From: Incurvaria masculella
Lineage: Eukaryota > Arthropoda > Insecta > Lepidoptera > Incurvariidae
DNA length: 64,000 nt
NCBI GenBank assembly: GCA_946894095.1
Contig: OX335642.1
Span: forward strand, 23,447,021 to 23,511,020
Direction of reading: 5' to 3'
The notes under the pieces were generated by a model. That model did not search any database. It was given only the letters and a program-made list of their open reading frames with translations, and had not been told where the DNA came from. Positions 22,221 through 35,700 of this stretch are shown here, piece after piece (the stretch's first letter is position 1; each line of letters starts with the position of its first letter). The translations under genes were made by a program, and so were the position numbers.

Positions 22221-24407
22221 ATCTTGACTGTACTGATCTTATTCATGCGTAGGTAGCTGCTCAATGAAAAGATTGGGCACATGAGAATAGACTGATAAAA
22301 CTTAATGCACATTGATAAGATAATCTGACCCAAGTCAAGAGAGCTTGACATTTTACGCTCTGTGTAGTTATAGTACGTATCCCCACAGTACAAACGGCAT
22401 CACTCTAACCATTACACCCTCATGCGTTTTTCTTGCAAATGCTTATGCCTGCTCTGGGGTTTACGGTGTTGCGCTCTGTACCATTGGATCATTAGTCTGA
22501 CTACCTATGTGATGATTTACTACTACTTCTTATTATAAACGGAATACTTCTTATTGGAAACGGTCCTCGAATAGTTCCTGCATTCCATAAAAAACTAAAT
22601 TTATAGGTATCAATAAAAACACATTATGAAACATTAAAACACCCTTACAACTTGCACTTGGATAGAAGTCAACCCCAAATCCAAGCACGGAGCAGGCATT
22701 CACTGTCCAGTCCCAAAATAAGAATTATGTGATTAGTAACTTTTCACAATACGGTGACAATTTGTTTATTTAATTAAGAGACCAGAGCATAAATTAGAGA
22801 AAATCTGTTTAACCCAATAATTTAAAAAAGTATAAATTTACAAAGTGCAGTGGGCATCCAAATATACACTTCCGGTTAAATTTTAAAATAAACAATGTTA
22901 AAATATTCACCTATATTAATCTACCCATAATATTTGATAGGGTTTGATTATGAAGTAAAATCATAGGAATTTTCAACAACATTTCATGAAAATTCTTACC
23001 CAAAAGATCGCTAAAGAAAAGCATTTTGCCAGTTCAACTTTTTCTTCCACAGGAAGTGTTTACTTTGTTCTGAAACCGATTGTAATATTCTAGTTCGAAA
23101 ATGCAGTTACTATCATCCCCTTAGGATTCAAGTGAAAATTAAGCTTTACCTACATACCCAAGTTTGTGAAGAGTTTCAGGAATATAGCACAATGTTTGAG
23201 AGACGTCCAAGTATAGGAATAAGTTCTCGAAGCAAAACAACTGCACCCCACGATGCTATTGTACGAGAAGCGGAAGTAATAATAAATGTTTGAGATAGCT
23301 TCCTATTTTATATATAGCGCGTCCAATGAACATAGCCAATAGGATTGTTCCGTGTGTAATGGATGGATAAATAACTCGCGATGATCGATGTACTCAACGG
23401 TAGAGTGAGGGAGATCTCGTTCGATGTTTTGATAAAATTTGAAACTGATTAGGTGTTGTAACTGTTGCGTTGGTTGACATACCAAAACAAAGTACGTACT
23501 AACTTATTTAGTATGACGATCACATTGAAATCATAGTAATTTTAATTAACAAACTATGACTACAACTGAGTTCTCTTGCATAAATTACGAATTAAATTGA
23601 TAGATTTTATAGCTTTCATTCACTGTATACTAATATTACTCTAGTTTATGTTATAATTATGTAATTTAACTCCAAAGTAACTATCAGACTACATCCGCTG
23701 TGAAGTACAAATTGCGCTGCGTAAATATTTGTTTCAGGTCATACTCAGCAAGCTTTATTAGTTTGGTTTTGCTTCTTAGTAAGAAATATGATGGAGACAG
23801 CACATTATTATTTCTTGGATAACGTCAAATCCCATGACGAGCCTCGGCTGACGTTGACGTCGGTGACGTGTAGACTTTGACTATCGGAAATTGTCTTTTT
23901 AGTCGGAAATTTGTATTGCGAAAATAATTATATCCATTACGTTTCCAAAAATAATCGAAAAAAGTTGTGGTAAATATAACATTGACTTAGAATTTTACAA
24001 GAAACTTTTTGTTAAACAATGGGAAATAATGCTCAAAGTTTATTTTAGATGTATGAGCGACCTCACTTTAAAAACGTATTTTCTTCCCACGACTTCTTTT
24101 GATTAGCATAATTAAGAACAATTTATTTTCGGAATAACATAGAGAAATTTGAGTCATTTCAATTACATATATTGAGTAAATATTTTTTTTAAATCTATTC
24201 TGATTAATTCGGTATGGTACCTTTCTGACAGCTTTGACAGATATTTTAGTTGAAGTCGCTTGGACGCCACCTGTCGTGATAAATAAGCAGTATTCTTCCA
24301 CATTAGGTACATACATTGAAAGTACCGTAGGACATGCAACTTTACCGAAAGGGTCTGATTTTAAGTACATTTTTACTGCTGGAAAATGTTTATATAGGAT
24401 CTTACTG

Positions 24408-24556
24408 TCGTATTCAGAGTGGGCGGACGAAATTTAATGCGCGGATTATTGCCGGACTAAACCGGTTTTTGTCATGGTCACCTCCATGGTTTTTGTGTGT
24501 TGTGTCCGGTGCTAAACCTGTATTAAGTTTCGACAGGTTCATTCTGAATACGAATG
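24408..24556. mobile_element. MITE with GTATTCAGAGTG ends, copy 1
   Basis: TCGTATTCAGAGTGGGCGGA at the left and CATTCTGAATACGA at the right, with CGGACTAAACCGGTTTT inside. A fragment of another copy ends at 24702. Confidence 0.65.
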
Positions 24557-24794
24557 CTAGGATTTGAGGGCACAGCAAAGCTAAGTTACGTTGTTATCTT
24601 GACATTTATTCGTTCTTCTAGTTAATTCAAAACAAGAAAAGGTAGTAACGCCGATTATTCCGTACTAAATCGCATTTTGGCATTTTATTCTGAATACGAC
24701 TATATTATGTAAGTTTTATGGAATAGAACTGATAAAATTTTAATGATTGTCGGCATGTTAAGGGAGAAATCATAAGAACACAAATTAGATTATT

Positions 24795-25065
24795 TAAATA
24801 ATCTCTTTTTGTAGTCGCCAGGGGGCTACTCTTGAAATTATCATTCGCCGGTGATTTATAGGTGAAATGACAGCCATGAGTCACCCTAGTGTGGTCCCTG
24901 TCTAATTATTATCAAATTCATGTATACTGGGGGGCTACTCTTGAATTTCACTTTAGCCGTTGAGTCACAGTTACCCGTAACTCACAGGTGAGTCACAAAA
25001 CTTTCTTACTCATGAAACGACAGTCACGAGTTACCCTAATGTTGTCCCTTTCTAATTCTTCTGAA
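24795..25065. repeat. Imperfect direct repeat, about 140 bp, two units
   Basis: GGGGGCTACTCTTGAA starts both units (24830, 24939), and both contain TGACAGCCATGAGTCACCCTA / ACAGTCACGAGTTACCCTAA and GTCCCTGTCTAATT. A relative with CTACTCATGAG and CACTGGTGAGTCAG lies at 31755-31870. Confidence 0.6.
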
Positions 25066-25773
25066 TAGATTGCGATGACACCACATCAAATTCCACAGAG
25101 ATGACGTCAGACGAAAGCTAAGTAGCAGTTATTTGAGTGAATTGAGCCCGAATCCGCTTCATACCTGTACTGGACGGCGCCGACACGTCGCCGATGCGAC
25201 GACCGTTCTCTTTACGCACAGGCTCTAAAAAGATTTAATTTTTAGATTCATTAAAATTATGTGTATAATGGCTATAGTTCATAAAGCAAACCAGTGATTC
25301 CACGACGTATGTGTAGCCTAAAAGTTTTATCAGGTATGCCTTATTCAGGGAGTTATTAATATATAAAATTAGTTTTTACGCGCAAAATACTACGGTAGTG
25401 GGACCCGACCCGACGCTACGTTGCGACGTTGCCGCTCTGTGAGCTGTCGGCGCACTCGGCGGTGTATGATCATAAATCATTGGGCATAATACACCCTACA
25501 TATAATGTTATTTTTATCATTTAATTCTCAATATAAAATTAGCATGTTAATGTCCATTTCGAAATAGTTGTGAATTCGTGAAAAATATCGCAAGTTCCCA
25601 TTTGTCCCCACAGTCCACATTTAAACGAAATCACGCGATAAAATGTTTGTAAATTGATGTATTTTGTAATATAAAAAAACATAAGTTGCTTATTATTTTC
25701 CCAAAACTCAAACCCTAGTAGCTAGCAGTGTGCGCATTTAAAATAGCTGCCATATCTGGTAACAATAAGAATA

Positions 25774-25884
25774 ATGTATTCAGAGTGGCCGGACTAACTT
25801 TAATCCGCCGGACTAAACCGGTTTTGTATGGTTAGTCCGGTGCTAATCTCCGTTGACAGGTGCTCTCTGAATACGACTGAGGTA
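25774..25884. mobile_element. MITE with GTATTCAGAGTG ends, copy 2
   Basis: GTATTCAGAGTGGCCGGACT to CTCTGAATACGAC; core CGGACTAAACCGGTTTTG shared with copy 1. Confidence 0.65.
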
Positions 25885-26398
25885 TTGTCTTCTTTACTTT
25901 CTCGCCAGTCAGTCTGGGTCAAAGTTTGCAGGGTGTTTCGCAGGTCAAAACATTATCTTGAAAAAAAAAGCAGTTTCGGTTCATGAGTATTTTTAATACA
26001 AAAAACATATTTAATACAATAATCTGAGGGGAATTATTTCATATACTTAATTGAAGAATGGCGGTGGGTAACATTGTCACCTGAGTGTGTCCAGCTCATA
26101 GACCTAGCATGCGCTCTATAGTCCAGCTGCATAAAAAAGTATATAATGAACGTACATATTCATTTGAGGTAAGTTTATGCAATGAATCTGCATTGAATCA
26201 TTTGTTATCTTAAAAAAAGGAGCTGAAATACTTGGCACATTTTGTGGTGGCAACACCAATGGAGAAGGCGGGAATGTTTGCCGGGAATAAGTGGTTGGGG
26301 GCGAGATGTAACGGGAATGTCGGATTGTGATTTAATAACAATAATATTATACGATGTATTATTAGGTTAGAAGTGGGCATTTTACCAAAAGTTCACAA

Positions 26399-26524
26399 TC
26401 GTATTCAGAGTGGGCGGACTAACTTTAATACGGGGATTATCGCCGGAATAAAAAACGGTTTTGTGCCGTGGTCCGGATCTAGTCCGCTTACTAAATTATG
26501 ACATTTCACACTGAATGCGACTGT
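26399..26524. mobile_element. MITE with GTATTCAGAGTG ends, copy 3
   Basis: CGTATTCAGAGTGGGCGGAC to CACACTGAATGCGAC; core AAAAACGGTTTTGTG. Confidence 0.65.
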
Positions 26525-26645
26525 AGATTTATTTTATGGATGGCTAATATAACACAACTACTTATTATGGTGATATTAGCCCACAACACATTCCCGAAAT
26601 AATTAGGTACCATGCCAGGACCTTTTTTGAATTGGATACATACCA
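26525..26645 (-). mobile_element. SINE tail fragment
   Basis: Reverse tail: GGATGGCTAATATAACACAAC, ATTCCCGAAATAATTAGG and CATGCCAGGACC. Confidence 0.5.
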
Positions 26646-26959
26646 AATTATAAATAGAAAGCTAGGTATCGATCCGGGTACACCAATACATTCTTTCGCT
26701 GTGTTTGCTGAACTGGCAAATGATAAAACATGACAAATCCGAGTGCAGTGTACTGTATATGGATGATGAATAAACAATACAATATGTACAATACAATTAT
26801 ATTAGGTACATGAATATTACTTTTTCTTTCTGGTTGCCTATTTAAATTACAAGAACACCTTTTAACCTACATTTTTGTGAAGTATACACCTATTGTACCT
26901 ACTGTGTGGTTTCCGATACTTAAAGAAAACACCAATGGTCCCACATCATTTCCTACCGT

Positions 26960-27165
26960 GCGTTTCGTAAGAGGTGACCCCGAATTTGTCTTTCGTGGTT
27001 CGTCTCCCACGTAAAACTATTTACTAGGTGGCAGGACTAATCTCGCCCAGGTTGGTACAATCACGTTGAATTGGCGATGGTCGAAGCGGCAAATTCAGTG
27101 CTGGTTTTCCATCCAGTTCGACGATGCCAGGCAATGTAAGGAAGGCATGGTACTTGATTCCCATA
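26960..27165 (+). mobile_element. SINE body fragment
   Basis: Blocks ACTAGGTGGCAGGACTAATC, GCGATGGTCGAAGCGGCAA and TTTTCCATCCAGTTCGA match the SINE body. Confidence 0.5.
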
Positions 27166-27524
27166 GCGTGTGCTGGGCTGGTGTGGGGGCAGAGGGTGTT
27201 TTTTTTAATGAAAAACCGGTATGGGTTGGTGTGCTGAGAACCAAAGGTGCTCAAAAAGGCCAAATACACCACGCCTCGCGAAACCACGCGCAGCGAGGCA
27301 CCATACCAGCGGATTTTCGGACTATTGCTGAGCTACCGAGCTTGTTCAAATTACGCTTGGGTATGTAACTGACCATTATCCATGTCCAATAATATAAACA
27401 AAAGTAGTGATAGATGAGTGCATGCATGCGAGCGGAAGCTTTGGGTGCTCTGGCTGCCAGGTCCGAGGGTCAGGAGACATATTATGTAAAAAGCCGAGGA
27501 GAAAGACTGAGGACTATACTGAGG

Positions 27525-28118
27525 GTGCGGAGAATATAGCACCAGTTGATTAATCGAGTGATGTGACGCTGGAATAACCGGAGTACGGAGAGTAGAGCAC
27601 CAGTTGAAGAATAGAGTGATGTGGCGCTGTGACCACCGTAGTGCGGAAAATACAAAGAGCACCAGTTGAAGAATAGAGTGATGTGGCGCTAGAACTACCG
27701 GAGTGCGGAGAATAGAATACCAGTTGAAGAATAGAGTGATGTGGCGCTGGAACTACCGGGGTGCGGAGAATAGAACACCACTTGAAGAATAGAGTGATGT
27801 GGCGCTGTGACCACCGTAGTGCGGAGAATACAAAGAGCACCAGTTGAAGATAGAGTGATGTGGCGCTAGTAGAACTACCGGAGTGCGGAGAATAGAACAC
27901 CAGTTGAAGAATAGAGTGATGTGGCGCTGGAACTACCGGGGTGCGGAGAATAGAACACCAGTTGAAGAATAGAGTGAATGACGTTGGAACCACCGGAGTG
28001 GGGAGAATAGAGCGCCAGTTAAAGAATGGAGTGATGTGGCGCTGGAAGCACCGGAGTGCGGAGAATAGGGCACCCGTTGAAGAATAAAGTGATGTATCGC
28101 TGGAACCACAGGAGGCGG
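27525..28118. repeat. 58-bp minisatellite with three-unit higher-order pattern
   Basis: About ten units, each with AGAATAGAGCACCAGTTGAAG, GAGTGATGTGGCGCTGG and ACCACCGGAGTGCGG variants. Variant endings recur in order (TGTGACCACCGTAG, AGAACTACCGGAG, GGAACTACCGGGG), twice in a row. The unit after TGTGACC gains TACAAAGAGC. Confidence 0.9.
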
Positions 28119-28348
28119 AGCATGGGATGTCATTAGTTTGTATGATCGGACACGCCCTGTTTTCGGGGGCGTCGCGCTCACACTACAGACAGCAGGAGGA
28201 GGTGCATGGAAAATCAAACCAGGGTTAACGACAAGGTTTTAACGCGTTTTTAATAAGCATCCTATTTCCAGCCCAGTAGATTTACTATATTATTTTTTTC
28301 GGTTAAATAGATTCTAAGTTAGGAGACTACTGAAAACATTTAAACAAT

Positions 28349-28363
28349 TTTATTGGTTTTATT
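28349..28363 (-). promoter_or_regulatory. Paired polyadenylation signals after EcKL gene 2
   Basis: TTTATT occurs at 28349-28354 and 28358-28363 on the plus strand, giving two AATAAA hexamers in gene orientation. They lie about 57-71 bp after the stop codon. Confidence 0.5.
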
Positions 28364-28419
28364 TTGATTCGAAATAAAAATATTGGGCGAGTGATCACCC
28401 GAAATGCACAAATTCGCGG

Positions 28420-30869
28420 CTATATGTATCCATTGTCTACGCAGTGTACGATATTGTTGGCTTCGCGCAGACGTCCCTTCTGAGTTTTCATCGGTTTTAT
28501 CGCCCAGATGTCGTCAATGTTCTTCTTCTCATCGCCCTGCAACCAAATAACTTCCAGAAGTATGGTTGGTAACTCTGAATTAATTAATGTATAGAATGCA
28601 GACAACGGCTACAGTCACAGACTGAATACAGGATACGCTGCAGTGAAACATATGGCTTTGTAAGCTACACGACTTCAAAACAAATGTATGCAAAGTCATA
28701 ATATGCAACATTTCAGAAAACAACTTGGATCATATCAGCATATAATAAGAAACTTTTGTGAGCTCGGTGAAGTAAAAAAGTACATAAAAATTGGTAATCA
28801 AACATCATAGCGTATGTGGCAGTTAGGTAGAAAATTAACTATAATAATAGGTTATCATAAAAACCGGCCAAGTGCGAGTCGGACTCGCACACGAAGGTTT
28901 CCGTATCATACAAGATTTAACACTAAAAAATCACGTTTTTGGTATGGCTCTCCCTTTAATTTTGATAATTTTTTTTATTTTGCCTATTTGTTGTTGTAGC
29001 GGCAAAAATAAATACACACTCTGGAAATTTCAGCCGCCTACCTATTACGGTTCATGAGATACAGCCCTGTGACTGACGGACGGACGGACGGACGGACAGC
29101 GGAGGCTTAGTAATAGGGTTCCGTTTTCACCTTTTGGGTACGGAACCCCAAAAATTGGGTAAAGGTCAATACTATTCAATTAGTAAAAAGCATACACATA
29201 ACTATTAGTTAAAAGCATGGGTTTAAGAAATCTACACGGATGCAGCCAAGGAATTGATAAACAGCAGGGATATGTCAATTTGGCATAAATCCCTGTTGTG
29301 TTCAAAATTATTGCTTTTGTATGAAACAGGACGCACGTTTCCCTGGTCGGTTAGTACCTACATAACTTCTTTTATTTTCAGAGATTATTTGTCACTGTAA
29401 ATATATTTAAAAATAAACAGTTTAAAATAAATCTTCGTGTACATCCTACTCCATTTTGTTACCTATCTTATGTTCACTGACACCGTACAGTGGCAATCAG
29501 CGACCGTGTAAATGGGGGTTCCGTTTGCCTGGTCGGTAATTACACACAACGTTTGAGCTGTCGTTCACAGTTCATTTAATTTCGTTTATCAATGACTATA
29601 GATACCGATGAAGTCTTGTCATGAACCAAATTGCCGTGTACCTAAATTGTTAAAGTTACATGCTACCTATTTTTCTAAATGTCCAGGCTAAGATAATTCT
29701 CCGTGAACGTTCATTATGAACGTACAATAGCAAACGCTGTGCAAGGAGATTGAAAGAGGTAACATGCAATTTACTATATACATATTTCATATTTAAAGAA
29801 TATCAGTTCGTATTACGAAATAAATGAAAATCACCTCCATTTCCATGCTGGGCGCATCATGTGGATCCAAAACAATGAACGGAGTTGATTCGAAACTAAA
29901 CGCCAGGCCGTAGAACGAATATTTCTTCACTTCTTCTCTGAACACCTTCCAAGAGTAGACCTTCTCAGGGTCTGTCCCCAGCACACTTATCTGATCGGCC
30001 AGGCTGTCATGGTAATACTTCAACAGAGACTCGTAGTGTTTTTTTCGAAGATCCTGACTCGTGCATGCGTAGAAGAAGAAAGAAACGTCTAGAACGGGCG
30101 TCGCACATCTGGCCAGCTGGAAATCTACGATCTTTGCATCAGTTGGCTTCGCCGTGTTTTCGTACTTGAACAAAATGTTATTCGTCCATGAATCGCCTTG
30201 CGAAATCACCCCATTTTCCACCGTATTCTGTGCCGCGTCGCATAGCTTTGTGTAGATCTCGGGAGACGCGAATTCCTTAACTTTTTCCACGTATATTGAG
30301 TCCGGGAACTCTTTCTCGACTGCGTCTATGGCGATTCCGCACAGACGCTTCCAGAATCGTTCGTACCAACTCCATAGCTCTGCCTTATAGTACGTCTCGG
30401 ATATACACTTCCGTATGCTGTGAAAACTTTCCGGCTCCTGATCTTTCATCGCAAACGATAAAGCGTGAAATTTCGCAAAACTCTTTAAAGTGACCTTGCA
30501 GTGTTCGTAGTCGATCCCCTCTTGACGGATGGGACATCCATAATTCAACAGGCTTACATCTTCCAGCAACAGTACATCGTTCTCGCTGTCTGCATATGCA
30601 GCAAACAGCTTGGTGTAGTTGTCGAACGGGTCTTTTAATTTCTTTTTAGCCTGAAACTTGAGCATCTCCGGAAGAACATATTTGTAGAACTGGATTTCGT
30701 TCCTGAAGAACTCATCCAAACGGAAGGTCAGTTGACGGCACTTGCTTTTTGGAATACTTTTCAGGATCAATTGTATGTACTCTTCAATTCGTTCGTCATC
30801 TTTGCCGAACAATTTAATCCTGATGAGGTCGCTCATGAAAGAGTCTCCCTTTCCGGTTTCACCGACATA
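28420..30869 (-). CDS. EcKL gene 2, exons 2 and 3 only; first exon not found
   Basis: Exon 2 is 30869-29835 (1035 bp, YVGETGKGDSFMSDL onward). Exon 3 is 28536-28420 (117 bp, GDEKKNIDDIW to NGYI-stop). Both have normal GT/AG sites, are phase 0 and are free of stops. Sequence is close to genes 1 and 3 throughout. The catalytic HGD is QGD here (ISQGDSWTNN), while DFQ is kept (IVDFQLARC). I see no homologue of the 117-bp first exon between 30870 and 32742, so it either shares exon 1 of gene 3 by alternative splicing or is a decaying copy. Two AATAAA signals (minus strand) lie at 28349-28363, some 60-70 bp past the stop. Confidence 0.85.
28858..29154 (+). repeat. Interspersed repeat A, near full length
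   Basis: Starts GGCCAAGTGCGAGTCGGACT and ends with (GGAC)n, AGGGTTCCGTTTT and GGGTACGGAACCCC. A widespread type in lepidopteran DNA; three further partial copies occur here. In the spacer between EcKL gene 2 exons 2 and 3. Confidence 0.7.
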
Positions 30870-32742
30870 CTGGAAGAACGGAAGTGTTTATTATGTAATA
30901 AGATGAAAAGCCAAGAATCCAGCAGGAGAGGATATCAAGGTAGTCTAGTTACGAAAAGTATACATTTTATTTTATGCATGTGGTAATAAAATATGGCATA
31001 TAAAATAGGCTCTAAAATACTTTCTCTGACCGTAGTCGCACTTAGATTAAACTTAGTAAGATCCTGCGATGTTATCACGCCTTAATAATTTTATTGAATA
31101 CTAGCTGAGGTACCCAGCTCTGCTCGGGTCAATGCCGTTTTGGACTGATGTCGGGCTGAATTATTTTCTGGATGTTATATGAGTTCCCCATACCAACTTT
31201 TAACCCCTATTTCACCCCCTTCGAGTTAAATTTTCGCCACAAAAGGTATATGTCCTTCTCCAAGGTGCAGACTATCTCTATACCGAAATTCATCAATATT
31301 AGTTCTGTGGTTCACAGATGTTTTCGCACATATATTATAAGTATGGATTGTTTACATCTGTGTAATAGATCCATAGACTAAAGAAGGACGGGAGAGGTGA
31401 CAGAAACTCATCCATATAGTGGCAGCATAGCCACTATTAGTGATAATCTAATGGTAGCGCCGTCGGTCATTCAGTTCTCTTATAAATTCGAGACGCCCAA
31501 CTTTGAATGTCTTTGGAACTCGAGTGAGCGAAATAGTAAGCCAATTGACCAGTCGGTACTATAGTCAGTGTTTCGGTCGCTAATCCTTATTCCTTATTCT
31601 ATAGCATTTATAAGGATTCTGCTGTACGTGAGTACTGTATAATTTCTGATATTGAGTGAAAGTAACCATTATTTCGTCCAGGGTAGAACTTCTGTGTCTG
31701 CAAAATAAATTAAATCATCAGTAAATGGTGAATGAAACATTGACCTTTGCTTATCTACTCATGAGAATCTCATCAGTGTGTCACAGAACTTTCTTCGTGG
31801 ATGTCATTTCATGAGTACGAAAGTGTTGTGACTCACTGGTGAGTCAGAACCTCATGAGTAGACCCCCAGTAAGGGCTGCAAGATGGATTAGGTAGAAATC
31901 GAAAAGAGTCGGTGCGACGATCGATCCCTGCAACCTACGCTCAGCTCTGCTCGAGGCTGCAAAACTCATTCTCCAACTCTGCCACGGAATTTCCTACTCT
32001 TCCAGTTTACTTCATATAACTTCGTATATTCGTTTAAACTAACGTATATTTTTCAATCACTCGTTTTGTTAAGACTAGGTTCAAATTATTTCATGTACTT
32101 CGTTTAGATAACGTTGATTATGTCAGTAGGACATCGATTGTCGCATTCGTCTACACATTCCAAAGATCTTTGTAAATGTTTATAATTTGTAAAAAAAAAA
32201 GAGAAAAAAAAAAGATTCCGACGAATTGAGAACCTCCTCCTTTTTTTCGAAGTCGGTTAAAAATAGGTGCTACTGATCCAAGTAAAAGTTTTAATGATTT
32301 CCAACATGTGTTCGCTTGTTTTTTGGTTGTGGTTCTGTAACGACGGAATAGTGTGTACCCATTAAAATGATGGGTGAGTTTCTCTCAAATGTGGGTTCGA
32401 AATTATTAATTTCCGCTAAGAAGATTTCAAATTTAGCCATGAGAAAAGCCAGTTCTTATATTCTTCTATCTATCTATCATCTTCTATCTTATAGAGAAAA
32501 ATAATTCGGTGACATCCAATGAAGTCACTTTTACCATTCGGTTCGGGACATGCTAATCTTATAGGCTTTTCTTTTCATTTCATGTTTCCCCGCCAGTTCC
32601 CCTCTTACGGTTACTTTGTATGACTTAAAATTTTTTGGGTTGGTTGAATAGACTACAAATATTTTTTTTATTATTGTTTATTGTGCTTTAAAAAACATAA
32701 AAAGGCGCGAGTGATCACCCATATCACCCAGACTTGATATGC

Positions 32743-35700
32743 TTATATGTATCCATTATCTACGCAGTGTACGACATTATTGGCTTCGCGTAATCGCCCC
32801 TTCTGAGTCTTAATCGGTTTCACGGTCCAGAAGTCGTCAATATTCTTCTTCTCATCACCCTGAAACATGCAACCAAGTTAGTACCAGAAAATATGATCCA
32901 GCTAGGTGCAATGGTTTGATTGTATTAATTAACATCGACTACGACTGGACATAAAACAAAGTTCATGATGAAAAGTGAGAATATTTACAGAATTATAACA
33001 TAATAAACTTAGAATGGAACACCCCTTTGCTAGTCGGTGATTAAAAACAGCTTCTGGCTAGTACTGACAAAGGGCAAGTTATTCCATTGCAAATGCTATG
33101 CACATGACACCACTAATTATACAGGAACATTTGAGTACAATAGAAAGCAAAAAAAATCACCTCCACTTCCATGCTGGGTGCATCCTCTGGATCCAAAACG
33201 ATAAATGGAGTAGATTCAAAGCTAAATGCAAGACCGTAGAATGAATATTTCTTCACCTCTTCTCTGAATACCTCCCAAGAGTAGACCTTCTCAGGGTCTG
33301 TCCCTAATGCTCTTATCTGATTGGACAGGCTATCATAGTAATACTTCAAAATAGACTCGTAGTATTCCATACGGAGTTCCTGACTAGTGCACGCGTAGAT
33401 AAAAAAAGACACGTCTAGCAATGGGGTCGCACACCGTACCAGCTGGAAGTCTACGAGTTTTGCATCCGTAGGCTTCGTCGCGTTTTCGTATTTATACATA
33501 AAGTTAGTCGTCCACGAATCGCCGTGCGATATCACTCCATTTTTCAGTGTATTCGTTGTTGCGTCCCAAAGTTTTGGATGGGTCTTTGGGGAGGCGAATT
33601 CCTTCACCTTTTCTAGGTATATTGAGTCCGGGTACTCTTTCTCAACTGCGTCTATGGCGATTCCGCACACACGTTTCCAGAATCGGTCATGCCACCCCCA
33701 GGTCTCTCGCTTGTAGTATGTCTCGGATACATGCTCCAGCATCCGTTGAAAATTCTCCGGCACCTGGTCTTTCATTGCAAACGATAAAGCGTGAAATTTC
33801 GCGAGACTCTTCAAAGTGACCTTGCAGTGTTCGTAATCGATCCCATCCTGGCGGATGGGGCGTCCATAATTCTGCAGACTTACGTCTTCCAGTGCCAATA
33901 TATCGTTCTCACCGTCCACATATCCGGCAAACATCTTGGTGTAGTTATCGAAAGGGTCCTTTAGGTCCTTCTTAGCCTGGAATTTAAGCATCTCTGGCAG
34001 GACATACTGGTAGAACTGGATTTCGTTCTTGAAGAATTCATCCAGGCGAAAGGTGAGCTTGCGGCACTTGCTTTTTGGAAAACTTTTTAGGATAACTTGT
34101 ATTTCCTCTGGATTTCCTTTATCATCTTTCCCGAACAATTTAATCCTGATGAGATCACTCATGAAAGAGTCTCCCTTAGCGGTTTCTCCGACATACTGCA
34201 ACAGCGGAATTGTTAATAATGTAAAAGATGAGAAGACAACAAGAGAGGAGAATAAAGCTAAGAGCTTATATACCTTAGAAAAAATAAATATATTTATGAA
34301 GCTTTGTCAACACGTATAATAGGCACAAAAATACATTCCCAGAACGGTAACGGACCTAAAATTAAAAGGATAGTTCGCACCACTTTACCTATGTATTTCT
34401 TATTTGGGTGCAACGAGCAAATAACCTCGGGTGGCTCGTACCTAACTCAGAGATGCGGGGCCTTGCTTTTATGCCGGAGGTTATGGGTTCAATGAATGCA
34501 CCACTTTATTTCTCTTCCCGAGTTGGATAAATCCATTTCGTCACGAATTTCCATCCACTTCAACGAGCCGTGCTCATAAAGATCAAGTCCTGGATGGCAC
34601 CTAGTTGCTACGGGAATCGGAATTTAAGTGTTGCGCTAATATCATGACGGTTGATGTGAATAGCCATCCTTGTCCAGTTACATAAAACAATCTCGGATCA
34701 CTAAAATATCGTGTGGGTGCAGTGGACGGACAATCAATTGACAGTGCGATTACGTAGCGCGAAATGAAGCGTAGGTGGCTATAATAGGTATCTATACTTA
34801 ACTTTTGGCGCCGATTGACTTGGATATACGATTTTACTCGCGAAAAAAAAAACAGTCAAAATATGAATATATAATACGAATATATGGCCACTGTTTTTTT
34901 GGATAGCAATGCAGTTATCTCCATAAAAATAACATTACAGGAGCAACAACGCATTACTACTTGACAAGCTGAAGGAAGAAATTGCGAAAAAACTGTTACA
35001 TTTGCCGAAAAAAAAATGTGTTTCACCAAAAGAATACGCCGCCTTACACCTCAGCCATTGTCCTAGTTTACTGTTTGAGCTGCTTGACCATTATTCCATT
35101 CTAAGGGGAGTTTATGAATTACGTAAGGTGTTTAGAAGGGCATCGAGCCGAATCTCATCCGATCTCATATGGGGGAGAGAGTGGTTTTGGGAAATATCAC
35201 GTAAATTATTTAAAGTTCGAAAACACTGGGTTAATTTAGTAAAACGTGTTTAAAAAAAATATAGAAACTGCCCCCGTCAATCTTTATGATATGACAGGTA
35301 AATGTTTGAATAGATCCAACGCAACGAAGATTACAGAGCAACATATTTACACTCAAAATACGCATTTTGAATAATCTCACGTGATATTAGGAGGGGAGGT
35401 AGACAGTAAAACCAAATCTCATGACATCGCACCAAGGGGGGAGGGGCGTTGGAGGAAGATCGTCAAAAACGCTCATTAACTACTCACCATTTCTAGGCTC
35501 AAGCGACTTATCTATAAAATTCCGCTCTGAGGACCGAGATTTTAGTCAAATAAGAAGGTCATCACCTTCGTCAACAATAATTTTGCAGAGAAGGACGCCG
35601 AGTAAAGTCATTTCAACGTATACACTGGAAAGTGGAAAGATAAGGAATTCCTAAGTCTCTTTTGCTCTATGTTTGACGTCAGCGTGACAGGAAGAGATAT

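Larger units (their letters stand above)
20532..28348. other. Repeat-rich spacer upstream of EcKL gene 1
   Basis: SINEs, TTAA MITE, three GTATTCAGAGTG MITEs and the minisatellite. Between about 22220 and 24400 I see no recognisable feature apart from AT-rich DNA. Around 25130-25460 there are two CpG-rich patches without a gene I can support. Confidence 0.5.

Noticed and set aside
24068..24370. 100-codon minus-strand frame
   Set aside because: Both strands are open here and neither has a recognisable motif or splice context; a chance frame cannot be excluded.
27550..27993. 147-codon minus-strand open frame (LQLVFYSPHSGSS-type repeats)
   Set aside because: It is a reading of the 58-bp minisatellite; 58 is not a multiple of 3, so the frame is carried only by chance indels.
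27525..28118. CRISPR-like array
   Set aside because: Units are contiguous with no spacers, and the sequence is eukaryotic.
33547..33819. Plus-strand frames opposite EcKL exons (also 30296-30493 and 17265-17705)
   Set aside because: Antisense shadows; the minus strand encodes the clear kinase domain.
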